DNA of 64,000 nucleotides. Source: Paraescarpia echinospica (Eukaryota; Annelida; Polychaeta; Sabellida; Siboglinidae). A program made the position numbers and the translations under genes. Where the stretch lies: the NCBI GenBank assembly GCA_020002185.1, contig CM034531.1:78163845-78227844 (forward strand). The letters run 5' to 3'. The notes beneath the pieces were generated by a model. It saw only the letters and a program-made list of their open reading frames with translations. It was not told the DNA's origin and ran no database searches. This document shows positions 11,001 to 21,859 of this stretch, one piece after another (the stretch's first letter is position 1; every line of letters begins with the position of its first letter).

Positions 11001-13985
11001 ACATTCATCCGTCGGTGCCTTTTATTCATGCACAACGATATAAAGTTCGACACTGAATCTGCAATTTGTAAAAGTATTTTTTTTTGAACGGGTGAGTTCT
11101 GAGGACAACACATGTGCTGAGGTAGTTTGACAGATACCGAACGAATGTAACTCTTCAACAAGGCACATGCACGATTAAATATAAATATACAAAATTAATA
11201 AATGCCCTTACGCAATAATAAAGCAACCTACATAAAACGTACACTGGTTAAGTTGGTATCCCAAAATATATTAACCTGTAATGCATTTAAATGCGTTTTT
11301 TTTAAACTTCTTGTGTATTCCTTTCAGACAACATTATGTATAATACATTATATGTCACAACAAAATCTTGTTGAATCGATTATAGCCTATACTGTCTGTT
11401 TGGATGTATCTTTGAATAAAACATAATAGAACGAATCTACCTATATTTTGACGTGGGTCATTGTTTGACGATACAGAACGTATGAATGTAGAGACGTTAG
11501 TATTGGTAACTTGCATCACATTTTACCAATTCATGACTCCAGGGTGCGCCACAAGTTCATGTGGGATTCTATTTTTTCACAATGCTGAGGGGCCCACATG
11601 TTCACGTGGGGGCTCATAATGCGGAAGGTTAAATTTCTAACTGGAAGAACAATGAAGTGGGTGTGAGATTGGTGGACCATGTGGTTTCGTCTTATATTCT
11701 TTCATCTTATATACAAACACCACATTAGCATCCCCAGCAGGCCCATAACAAGGTAGTTTTGGAGGTGCGTTTATAGACAAAGTGGGACTCGTATGAGGTC
11801 TGTGGAGATTGGTCCCATGTTTTGCCTAATTAAGCCTAATTTACATCTAATTGTATTCATAAAAGCCAACACGCAGTGAAAGTATATTGTTATATAACTT
11901 AATTATTTACTTGAAACCTTTCGCCGTGTGTGCAGTTGTTTTGAATATGTTCATATTAATATAATAAAATATAAACGAGGCACCGAGGAGTGTGTGTGTC
12001 CAAGTTATTTTTCAGAATAAACAGTTAAATTGTGGCATTTACAATCTGGTTTTCAATCAATTAATACATTTTGTTTATATGATCATAAACATAATTAAGT
12101 TAGTAAATTAACAACCCTTTATAAAACATGCCCGGTAAATAGAAGCTAAATTAGAAAAATTATTATCCTCTTGTGAAATTTGAATTAAATTCTAAGTGTC
12201 AAACAGTCAAGTACCATATCCTGTACACCACACTGACTCAATGAAACACAAACTGTATTTTACAACTATACAGAACACAAAATGGACATAATAATAAAGG
12301 CCCTTCACACATTCTTGCGTCCTCATCAGCGATAAGGTTCCCTTTTCTGAGATCTACAAACATGCAACAGTATTTCAGCAACAATACAACCACACAATTA
12401 CACGATATCTCATCAGCACGCGCATTTTAAAATAGGTGAAGCTAAACTTAGTTGTGCATTGGTTAAATACAATTATTCATCGAAATTCGTGTTCCAGCGC
12501 AATAGTTTAAACTGATGCTTTGTGTTAAGCCAGATGAGTTTGTCTACCGAGTTTGCAGCTTGTAAGAAATACACTCGCTACACGTCTTAAGTTGTTGATT
12601 GTTGAGAATAGCCTATTTGACACTTGGTAGTTAACTTAATCAGCATACTAAATATAAAAAGCCGCACCTCTCGTTTAGTGATTATGAATATTTAATTAAT
12701 TATTTTTATATGGCTTAATTTATGTGCTCATAATTGTTAAATCAACGGTACCCCGTTCAATCACCAGTATTTTGTCTGCATCTGTCACCTCTGAGTGACT
12801 ACAATTTGGACTCATAATTTTACATTTGGTGTAAAACTGGCTTCTTGTGCTTTTGTTTCCCCATGCGTTTACATAACAGGAGACCCTGAGATAGTGTGAA
12901 GTCCATGTCTGCATGGCTAATTGGATGCAATGGTCCTTTGACGAACATTCCTCTAGTGGCTGCCCTTTCCACACATGACATCAGAGACAGACCCCTCAGC
13001 CTGGCTCCCATACATTCAGTGATGATCACTTAATAGATAACGGTTCTCCCTTTATCAACTGCACAAATCAGGCTTTCTTGGCATTCCTTGTAATGCTTGA
13101 ACACTATCCAGCAACTTTTAGGAGGGGGGTTAACGCTTTTGAGAAACATGGAATACAATTAGTGGTTCACATTTTAAATATGCAATTTTGAGGGGCGGTT
13201 CACATTTTGGAGAAAGGGGGTTCACAAAAAGGGTGGTTCATGTGAACCCCGTGAACCCCCTGGCTACGGGCCTGGGTAAGGGTTTTAAATGTTAGTTGGC
13301 ATTGCTTCATACATACACGAAACACCACTTACGATATGCAATACTGATCAGTTAGAAGCATAGTCCAATTTCCCTATGTTTTATGGCACCTGTACCGCTA
13401 ACGATACCGAGTGTATGTCAATTAAATTGAGCAAAAACGAATCACTGTTGCAACGTTATGGCTTTCCATTAAAGGCTCGTCGCAGAGACAAACAGAAAGG
13501 CATCGGTGCACAAAATAGATGAAGTTTCGCTAGTTTGTAAGCATAGTTGAATTTTATGTGACTTAAACTATGGTGAAACCATAAACCGTAGATGTGTTTA
13601 CGGTCTCCAGATAATCCATTTGTGTGTTGTTAATGAATGACTGTGGGACAATCGTTGCTTTTAAATGTGAAATTTTCAGCGGTTCACTGAAAGCAAACAA
13701 TTGGGAGTTTATAATTGAAACAGGTAGTGTTGGATGGTCTACACTATGTGTCATACGCTCTATACCGGCTCGATTATTTGAACTGGTTGCTGTCAACTCC
13801 AAAATAACTATATGCAATAGCTTAACGTGTAGCGTATGTGTTAAATTGCTGTTATAGAGGAGATAAGTAACAACAGTAATATCACAAATATATGTTCGAT
13901 CAGATAGCGTAGAACAAACACGTAGTTGTGTAATTTAAAATTCAAAATAATTAACGTTCGATACGGCAATGAACTACAACAATTA
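11000..13985. other. AT-rich intergenic stretch, no gene seen
   Basis: No supported exon. Around 13185-13270 there is a G-rich direct-repeat patch (ggttcaca..., gaaccccgtgaaccccctgg, ctacgggcctg) of the kind found at the ends of many transposon relics. The class is not identified. Confidence 0.5.
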
Positions 13986-14710
13986 TCACGCAAAAACTAC
14001 CAAAAAATGCTGCAGGCGCTAGCTGATGAAAGTGAAAAATAAGGTCTGAAGATGAACATTTCGAAGACAAAAGTGGTGCTAGAAAATGACGCACCAATAT
14101 TGTATCAACACCACGCAGATAGAGAACTTTGAAAATTACGTCTATCTGGGACAGCGATACAGTATCTGAAACCAAAACAAAGACAAGGAGATTCAAAGAA
14201 GAATCACCGCCGGCTGGACAGCATTCGCCAAACACCGCTACATCTCCAAGGTACTTTGGAACCTGCTTGAAGAGATAAGTCTACAACTCATGCGTACTTT
14301 CAGCGATGACATACGGCGCGGAAACATGGACACTCACCATCTAGACAAAGAACAAGCTAGCAGCCGCACAAACAAAGATGGAAAGAAGTATGTTAAACAT
14401 CACATATCGGGAGAGAAAAACAAACATCTTGGTAAGAGAGAAGACAAAGGTCATAGGCATGATAGAACAAACCAGAAGACAGAAGTGGACCTGGGCAGGG
14501 CACATCAGCAGACTACGAGATAACCGATGGAGACATTACGCAGGGAAACGATCTAGAGGAAGACCGGCGAGACGGCGGAGAGACGAACTAGACGAGTACT
14601 GAAAGGGCACCATCTAGCAGAGGATAGCGCAAGACAGGCATATTCGGAAACGACATGCTGAGGCCGCCTTTGCCCAATCACGGGACGCTACGGCTGCAGC
14701 TGCACAATTA
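13985..14710 (+). mobile_element. LINE 3' fragment A (endonuclease/reverse transcriptase type)
   Basis: Plus-strand frames contain LQALADESEKYGLKMNISKTK and, after several frame breaks, MERSMLNITYRERKTNI, KWTWAGHISRLRDNRW and GKRSRGRPARRRRDELDEY. These correspond to the thumb and the C-terminal W.GH and RGRP..RW blocks of animal LINEs. It ends in a (GAT)n tail near 14710. Inactive. Confidence 0.78.
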
Positions 14711-14729
14711 TGATGATGATGATGATGTC

Positions 14730-15860
14730 GGCAGTGGGATTTGTGGACCTGGACAAGGCATATGATACAATGCCAAGAGAGATTGTGATGACAACAGTAA
14801 GATAGACGGGACTGATAGACGGGACTGATAGACGGGACTGATAGCAGCAGAAGTCAGAATGGTGGAAACAATGAATGAAAGACCAAAACGGAAGAGTTGG
14901 GGCTGGATCTGGGATATCGGAAGCGTTTCAATTTACATCCGTTTGAGGCAAGGAAGTGCCTAAGCCCAATGCTCTTTGTTATGGCAATAGAACAAATCAG
15001 GCGGAAGATCAGCAGGAAGGATGTTCCCAGGAAGATGGTGTATGCAGATAATCTGGCCGTAGTAGCAGAAAGCAAACAAGAGATACACCACATGTTGGAG
15101 GAATGTGACAAGGACTGAGAATGAGACTGGGAAAGACAGAAGTGATGTGGGTTGGACACCAGAGAGAAGATTTGGACATCAGGTAGGATGAAAAGGAAGC
15201 TAAGTAAGTGGACAGCTTTGGATACCTTGGAGGAATGGTTACGGCGGGTGGGCGTTCAGAGGTGGAGGTGCGACGTCGAATATAAGCAGGGGCGAATGTT
15301 TGGCGAATGGTAAAGGAAGTCATGAGGGACAGAAACATCTCGAAAGAAGCTTAGAGGGAAAGTCCCGAGAGCCTGTGTTACACCGGCATGCCTACATTGT
15401 CTGAAGGCAGTGGCGCTGACAGAACAACACCAACTGAAGGTGCAAGTTTGTGAGAACAACTGGTTAGATGAATAACAAGAACAAAGAGGGTAGACAGAAG
15501 GAAGCCGAATGACCTGATAAAAGCGGTGGGAATGCAATGCAATTTAACAGGAGGTTTATTGAGAAGCAGGATGAGATGGGAAGGCCAGTTGGCAAGGATG
15601 AATGCCGGAAAAACAGCGAAGTGAGCAGAGCCGGAAAACCACAAAGAAGGTCAAAGCTGAGATGGGAGGACTGCATGAGGAGGGACATGAGAAGATCGGC
15701 GGAGGACGAAGGGTGGAGAGAGGGAGCTATGGATAGAAAACTTTGGAAAGAAAACAACCACAGCGCGTTGTTCGGCAATACTGTACACGACCCTCTCCCT
15801 TGTGCAACCGGGGACAAGAGGAGAGCCATACCAACGGTTACACCATACCCGTCATAACGT
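14730..15860 (+). mobile_element. LINE fragment B, a different subfamily, directly behind fragment A
   Basis: Starts within reverse transcriptase (GFVDLDKAYDTMPREIV). It continues with LRQGSALSP-like sequence, AIEQIRRKISRKDVPRKMVYADNL (the catalytic YADD is YADN, 15041-15052), VAESKQEIHHMLEE, RKPNDLIKAVGMQC, LTGGLLRSRMRWEGQLARM and an RRSKLRWEDC-like block. It is full of frameshifts and stops. The fused order A then B suggests one inserted next to the other. Confidence 0.78.
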
Positions 15861-16730
15861 TAAATTAGCATTTACGGATAATACAACACTGTTTAAGTTG
15901 GTTTATTTTGATTGAAGCTTGGAACTATAGTCCAAGCATATCAAATTGTTTGAAGATTTTACAGTAGAACTGATGAAAGGAATATGTGAGGTTTGTTATG
16001 TTTTATGAAAACGAATGGATAAATGTAAGAATACCAGATAAATAATGTGGTAGGCTCCTGCGAATATAACTATACATTCATTTTCCGAATCCGATTTCAT
16101 AAGTATCATATAATTGATATCAAATTAAAGCAATATAGAGGGGTGCTATTGTTTCCAATTGATTGTTCCAAATAGTTTGTTTTACGAAAGGAACGAACTT
16201 TTGTTCTGCGTAATGAATACTTTTGTGATAAGGGTTTGTAAGTGTATTCCCATAAGATGATTCCGTATGTCAAATAGGGTAAATTAAAGTGTAATATATT
16301 ATTTTAAAAGTGACAGCAGGAAGATACTAGTTAATCTTATTGACTGCGTATATATCTTAGCTTAGTTTGTTTTTGGATAATTTATGCGCTTTTGCTTTCA
16401 TGTAAATGGAAGCTTAATTTTTTATACATTATGCGCTGACTTTTCTTATTAGGCATTGTTAGAAATAGTTCGTAGCGGGAGGAACTCTGAGAATAACATA
16501 AATTTCTTCATAGAAATATAGAGCCTATAACGATATTTTCATTAGACATATTTACCTTGTCAAGAAACGTTTTTGATCTGTATATTTCAAACGCGTCCCG
16601 CTTTCTTCGACATATTGAAAGTTACGGGTTAGTCACATGACACCCAATGGAGAAGGACTGGTCGAAGCTCCTAATCTACATCGCGGTTTAACGTAGGTTT
16701 CTCTCTGTGGATGTTGATCGGCCGTGCCAG
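15860..16730. other. AT-rich stretch, no gene seen
   Basis: No supported coding or repeat signal apart from general AT richness. Confidence 0.45.
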
Positions 16731-16733
16731 TTC

Positions 16734-16931
16734 TCAACGTGGTCTACAGTTGCAACGTCCTTCATTGAACATTGATGGCCCGTGTTCAGTTTGTTTTAAC
16801 TTACAGCTAATAGGGGTTGGCGACAAGATATGTTCTTTAATCCGTGTGCCAAGTGACCTCGCTATTTCTCCTATATAGATATGCAGATCTAAAAACAAAG
16901 ATTTTTGAAAGGTAAATGTGTCAAATAACAT
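16734..16931 (-). pseudogene. Penelope-like element GIY-YIG endonuclease relic
   Basis: The minus-strand frame includes HIYIGEIARSLGTRIKEHI followed by a degenerate tail. A YIGE....SLGTR..EH pattern is characteristic of the GIY-YIG nuclease of Penelope-like retroelements. Only about 60 residues remain, and the reverse transcriptase part is not seen nearby. Confidence 0.55.
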
Positions 16932-17054
16932 TATTCAAATCTTTACAACATCATAAGTTCCTTTTTGAGTCGTCTAGATGGTAGTTTCTTCAGCAAGCAA
17001 TATAGTTTTACACTTTTTCTTTACACAAAAAAAAAAGAAATTACTTTACTTAGT

Positions 17055-17200
17055 CCCTTGACTGACTTGGTCGCTCGCTGCGATATTTCTCCATTCCTGT
17101 TTGCCAGTGGCTGTGGTGGGGAGTTCTGGCACGGAGAGGGCCGTCCACTCCTTAACATTGTCGATCAAGCGTTTCCTCTGACGTCCTATAAGCTATTTAA
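17055..17200 (-). mobile_element. LINE 3'-end fragment, same family as 53480-53950
   Basis: The segment with ccattcctgt, cagtggct, gagttctggcac, ggccgtcca and taacattgtc matches the 3' coding end of the minus-strand LINE at 53500-53610. It is only about 150 bp. Confidence 0.55.
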
Positions 17201-17575
17201 ATGAACCGTTATTCCACAGTATTCAAGTGATTGGATTTAGTGTAAATGTACTTAGCTGATTAACATAATAGGCTGAAACCTTTAGCTAAAACAATTCAAG
17301 AATATACTTACTTGATTTCTATTAGTTTCACTGCTTGTTGTCGCAAGTCAAGTCATTATTGAAGTCAACGCGACGGAACGGAAATGGGTGTGCCATATTA
17401 AATGTTCGAGCAACGGTCATTCTAGAAGACTCACAAAGTAGGCAGACAGTATGCGCAGTGTCAGTTACTCGTTTAGTATTTCCCATTGTTTGGATGACAA
17501 AAACAATTAGACTTGTTTCTGGTTGATATATCGATATCCTATTCAATTGTCAACGTTCCTTCTATGTTGCTATGC

Positions 17576-17715
17576 GATCACACACATACACTTACACATA
17601 CGCATACATACACCCACACCCAAACACATACATACGCACGTACGCACGCATGCACGCACAAACACACACACGCAAACACACACACACTCACACACACTCA
17701 CACACACACGCAAAA
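17576..17715. repeat. (CA)n-rich tract
   Basis: Imperfect CACA/CATA/CGCA repeats. Threonine/histidine open frames across it are artefacts. Confidence 0.9.
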
Positions 17716-17769
17716 TTTTCAGAAGCTGCCCTGATATCTGCCCTAATAAGGTTCACAAAATGAAATCTC

Positions 17770-18130
17770 AGTGTACGTGTTGGTCGTGTTGGTCTCGGTG
17801 TACGTGTTGGTCGTGTTGGTCTCGGTGTACGTGTTGGTCGTGTTGACCTCGGTGTACGTGTTGGTCGTGTTGGTCTCGGTGTACTTGTTGACCGTGTTGG
17901 CCGTGTTGGCCATGTTAGCCATGTTGGCCGTGTTGGCCTCGGTGTACGTGTTGGTCTCGGTGTACAACACGTACACCGAGACCTACACGTACACCTAGGC
18001 CAACATGGGTGAACGCGTTGGTGGCACTATCCGCCTCGGTCTTCCTACAGGGCCACCTTCATCATCACACGGTGTTTCGACGACAACGCCTCCGCAGCAA
18101 AAGGACGTCCTCACGTTGTAGACGGCCAAG
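17770..18130 (-). repeat. Inverted partial copy of galaxin unit II exon and its minisatellite
   Basis: Read on the minus strand, 18127 to about 18004 reproduces the galaxin exon of unit II from 18400 on (AVYNVRTSFCC ... VVVETPCDD, then PVGRPRR and PPTRSP). 18000 to 17770 is the same 18/9-bp Pro-Thr-Arg minisatellite in reverse. This copy keeps CCGG where the plus-strand exon has CCEG. There is a small secondary inversion around 17955-17995. With unit II it forms a fold-back with a spacer of roughly 260 bp. Confidence 0.85.
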
Positions 18131-18145
18131 CCGTCTACAACGTGA
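18111..18145. repeat. Perfect 16-bp palindrome with 3-base loop
   Basis: Arm TCACGTTGTAGACGGC (18111-18126), loop CAA, arm 18130-18145 exactly complementary. It marks the inner edge of the inverted copy and carries the start of the galaxin AVYNV coding segment in both orientations. Confidence 0.9.
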
Positions 18146-18352
18146 TGTTGCATAAAAGTGGCTTAGTTGTGAGTGAGTGAGTGAGTGAGTTTATTCAGTA
18201 ATATATATACATATATATATATATTTATTTATATATGTTTATATAGATAGCTAGATTGATAATTAAACGCGATATCAGTGCTATATATACCTTTTTACTT
18301 TACTTTTACTTCGGACCTCTGCGTGAAGTTACAACTGATCACCCATTTACAG

Positions 18353-19194
18353 ATGCATGCGACCGAGATCTCAACAACCCGGACGAGATGTGCTGTGGCT
18401 TGGCCGTCTACAACGTGAGGACGTCTTTTTGTTGCGAAGGCGTTGTCGTCGAAACACCGTGTGATGATGCAGGTGGCCCTGTAGGAAGACCGAGGCGAAT
18501 AATGCCACCAACGCGTTCACCCAGGCCAACACGTACACCGAGACCAACACGTACACCTAGGCCAACACGACCAACACGTGCACCTAGGCCAACACGACCA
18601 ACACGTACACCTTGGCCAACACGGCCAACACGGCCAACACGGCCAACACGGCCAACGCGGCCAACGCGGCCAACACGGCCAACACGTACACCGAGACCAA
18701 CACGTACACCTAGGTCAACACGACCAACACGTACACCTAGGCCAACACGACCAACACATACACCGAGACCAACACGTACATCTAGGCCAACACGACCAAC
18801 ACGTACATCTTGGCCAATACGGCCAACACGGCCAACACGGCCAATACGGCAAACACGGCCAACACGTACACCGAGACCAACACGTACACCGAGGCCAACA
18901 CGACCAACACGAACACTAAGACCAACACGACCAACACGTACACCGAGGCCAACACGACCAACACGTACACCGAGACCAACTCGCAACACCGAGACCAACT
19001 CGCAGGCCGACTCGCAGACCAAGACCAACTCGCAGACCGACTCGCAGACCGACTCGCAGACCGACTCGCAGGCCGACTCGCAGACCAAGACCAACTCGCA
19101 GACCGACTCGCAGGCCGTCTCGCAGACCGACTCGCAGGCCGACTCGCAGGCCGTCTCACAGACCAAGACGAACTCGCAGACCGAGACCAACTAG
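18353..19194 (+). CDS. Galaxin-like unit II exon with Pro-Thr-Arg repeat (frameshifted)
   Basis: Acceptor acccatttacag. The exon starts with ACDRDLNNPDEMCCGLAVYN and RTSFCCEGVVVETPC, matching unit I's first exon, and then runs into about 480 bases of PTRTPRPTR coding minisatellite. Near 18985 one extra base shifts the frame from PTR/TPR to NTETNSQTDSQ, and the shifted frame ends at a TAG (19192-19194). In the original frame the sequence would continue as Arg-rich repeat into a further galaxin segment at 19215-19300. A real single-base insertion or an assembly error in the repeat are both possible. The upstream exons of this unit were not found. Confidence 0.7.
18525..19190 (+). repeat. Coding minisatellite, 18/9-bp units (PTRTPR)
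   Basis: Units of CCAACACGTACACCGAGA mixed with CCAACACGA and CCAACACGG. All six reading frames are open over long stretches: PTRTPR, QHVHRD and NTYTET forward; GVRVGL, VLVSVY and Cys/Trp-rich in reverse. Confidence 0.9.
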
Positions 19195-19310
19195 ACGACC
19201 ACGAGAGCAGCATTGCGGCGGGGCGCCGTTCGATGTTGCCATGTTCTGCTGCTGCGGCGGTCGTCTCTACCTAACCAACGCCTACATGTGTTGCGACGGT
19301 CTCAGGACTA
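19195..19310 (+). pseudogene. Galaxin-like C-terminal segment of unit II, out of frame
   Basis: In the frame interrupted at about 18985, this reads REQHCGGAPFDVAMFCCCGG, then RLYLTNAYMCCDG, a normal galaxin di-Cys unit with a possible donor GTCTCA directly after. No later exon could be placed. Confidence 0.6.
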
Positions 19311-19316
<6 letters not shown>

Positions 19317-19409
<93 letters not shown>

Positions 19410-19475
19410 GTGTGTAAATATAAATAAATAAATATATATATATATATATATATGTATATACATATATACATATAT

Positions 19476-19512
<37 letters not shown>

Positions 19513-19520
19513 TGCATAAA
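19317..19520. repeat. (TG)n then (TA)n microsatellites
   Basis: About 90 bases of TG repeat (19317-19415), then about 85 bases of TA-rich repeat (19430-19515). Confidence 0.95.
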
Positions 19521-19689
19521 GAATACTTGGCGTTCTAAGTATTTTCGAACAAACAATTTTGTTAACGATAATGAAAGGTCAGTAGCGGGAACACGTTATT
19601 GTGACACGTTATTTACAAACACGCCGCATCCAACGAACGCCAGCGCAAATTACGGGACATTAAAATTGTGAACTGCCACGTCGATTTAC

Positions 19690-19716
19690 ACACACATACG
19701 CACGCACGTACGCACG

Positions 19717-19770
<54 letters not shown>
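19690..19770. repeat. (CA)n microsatellite
   Basis: CACG-type start passing into about 50 bases of pure CA repeat. Confidence 0.95.
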
Positions 19771-19773
<3 letters not shown>

Positions 19774-19774
19774 C

Positions 19775-21410
19775 CTCTACCATCAATGAAACTGACTAAA
19801 TTCATACACGCACCGTCGTCATGAGAAATAGTAATTTATCGTATCCAATCTACACTGCTTACTCGTGTCTTCTACTAGTTCCAGTTCTATGCTTCTGGTG
19901 TGTGACGACAATAATATGTCTGTCAATATGTTCCCCCTTAATGTTATTTTTTCCAATTTGTTTAGAAGGCACGTGTTTTGACGTCACATTTCTCTTAATT
20001 TACTAGAAAATCCGATTATCGTTTAATGCCGCACATCTATATTGCTATGAAAACTTCATGGCAGCATATATTTATCTGCCCGCCACCCGGTAGTCAAAAA
20101 CGATAAATCCGCAACTGGCCGAAGAAGTCTTACACGTGGCGATGTGTGTCGTCAATGTGAGAAAACGTTGTGCCATGCAAAGGACCAGCTTCAGCATATG
20201 TAGAAGCTTTCAGTTCTCTTCTTGTTTTATCAACAACCATTCGGGAATACGACCATTGATATTTATACAGATATAGTTGAATACGATACACATGTCAGCA
20301 TGAAGGCGGGTTAATACCAGTTGCCGCACTACAACAACTGAATTAGTTGCGTTATGTTATCGCAGCAACATTTTTTCTTATGTGACTAACCATGCTTTGG
20401 GTAATTGGTTATTGGGAGGACGATGTGCCAATTAGCTAGTGACGCAAACGATGAAACATACACGACCGCTGATCAACTTTTAAGCAATATCGGAATATGA
20501 CGCCTCTAACTAGTTGGTCACTGTCATCGGCGTGAAGAAGAACCAGTGTAAAGATGAATCATGTCGACACCTACCGTTGGTAGTTAAAACATTTTTGTAA
20601 GCTAAAAATACATTCGAAATGCACTGTATCAGAACGTGATGTTCTTCCATAAGTATACTTATTTTCTGCCACTTATTTCTTGCGTTTTATGCTATGTTTA
20701 CACGAGTCATTTTGCGCTAGTTGCCACGTTGATGATTAATTATGCAGCCCGAGTATAAAACTGTACGCATGCGCAGCGAAGCACACTTTTAAATCAATGC
20801 ATCTGACATGAACCGCCGCTATGTTCACTCTCCGTTTATTCTATAGAATGTCCATTCCTCTTTGCTTCTTTTCGTTGTTGAATCTGTAACAAACAGTAGC
20901 AGTATGTTTTGTCTTGCCCCATAAAACACGGCGAAGGTAAGCAAAATCTGACGGACGATACCGACTATTCATGAGCATTCCTTATATGGTTCGTGAATGT
21001 TGGCGCGAATTGGAAACGTTTCTCGAAAATTGTATAGCGTTGCTATTGAGCCAATGTCCCAATAAGTATTCAAATGGGATTTTGCAGGTCCAAAACAGAA
21101 ATGTTTTACTCTAAGCAATTAAGTTACATTTTTTTATTATACATACGCATATTTTCGATAAATAGTTCAATGTAATATTAGTTACTTTTGTAATGACAGC
21201 TACTTGAAGTCAACCTTGATTTTCATCGCATGTCCAACGTCATCGACGAAAAATTACTATACTACATACAATTTGAGTATTTTAAATTACATGTAAATGG
21301 AAATTTATTTTGAATAATTTATACATTTAATAAGAATCAAGATATTTAAGATAGCATTCAACTTGGAAACATTTTGTTTCTCTCATGAATACATTAGCGA
21401 TTATTATAGT
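19775..21410. other. Intergenic/intronic stretch, one promoter-like site only
   Basis: AT-rich without supported exon. The only notable site is the TATA-containing segment at 20754-20936, listed separately. Confidence 0.4.
20754..20936 (+). promoter_or_regulatory. Possible promoter and non-coding first exon
   Basis: TATAAAA at 20754-20760 is followed by a CG-containing stretch (cgcatgcgcagc). About 180 bases downstream of the box there is a good donor, GAAG then GTAAGC at 20937. No downstream coding exon could be tied to it. Confidence 0.25.
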
Positions 21411-21414
21411 AATG

Positions 21415-21856
21415 TGTTGTTTCATGGAGAGGCCTATTTCAATTACTGTGTTGTTTCATGGAGAGGCCTATTTCAATTACTGTGTTGTTTCGTGGAGAGG
21501 CCTATTTCAATTACTGTGTTGTTTCGTGGAGAGGCCTATTTCAATTACTGTGTTGTTTCGTGGAGAGGCCTATTTCAATTACTGTGTTGTTTCGTGGAGA
21601 GGCCTATTTCAATTACTGTGTTGTTTCGTGGAGAGGCCTATTTCAATTACTGTGTTGTTTCGTGGAGAGGCCTATTTCAATTACTGTGTTGTTTCGTGGA
21701 GAGGCCTATTTCAATTACTGTGTTGTTTCGTGGAGAGGCCTATTTCAATTACTGTGTTGTTTCGTGGAGAGGCCTATTTCAATTACTGTGTTGTTTCGTG
21801 GAGAGGCCTATTTCAATTACTGTGTTGTTTCGTGGAGAGGCCTATTTCAATTACTG
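21415..21856. repeat. 34-bp tandem repeat, exactly 13 copies
   Basis: 442 bp = 13 x 34. The unit begins tgttgtttc and contains gtggagaggcctatttca. The first two copies have catgg, the other eleven cgtgg, and I saw no other difference. Since 34 is not a multiple of 3 and the unit has no forward stop, all three plus frames are open throughout, giving spurious frames of up to 178 codons. Confidence 0.97.
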
Positions 21857-21859
21857 CAG

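Noticed and set aside
12720..13029. Overlapping minus-strand frames with protein-like texture
   Set aside because: Two frames compete, no motif or family is recognised, and flanks look like transposon debris.
19213..19556. Val-Cys and Thr-His open frames at 19.2-19.6 kb
   Set aside because: Products of (TG)n and (TA)n microsatellites; only the galaxin segment before 19310 is supported.
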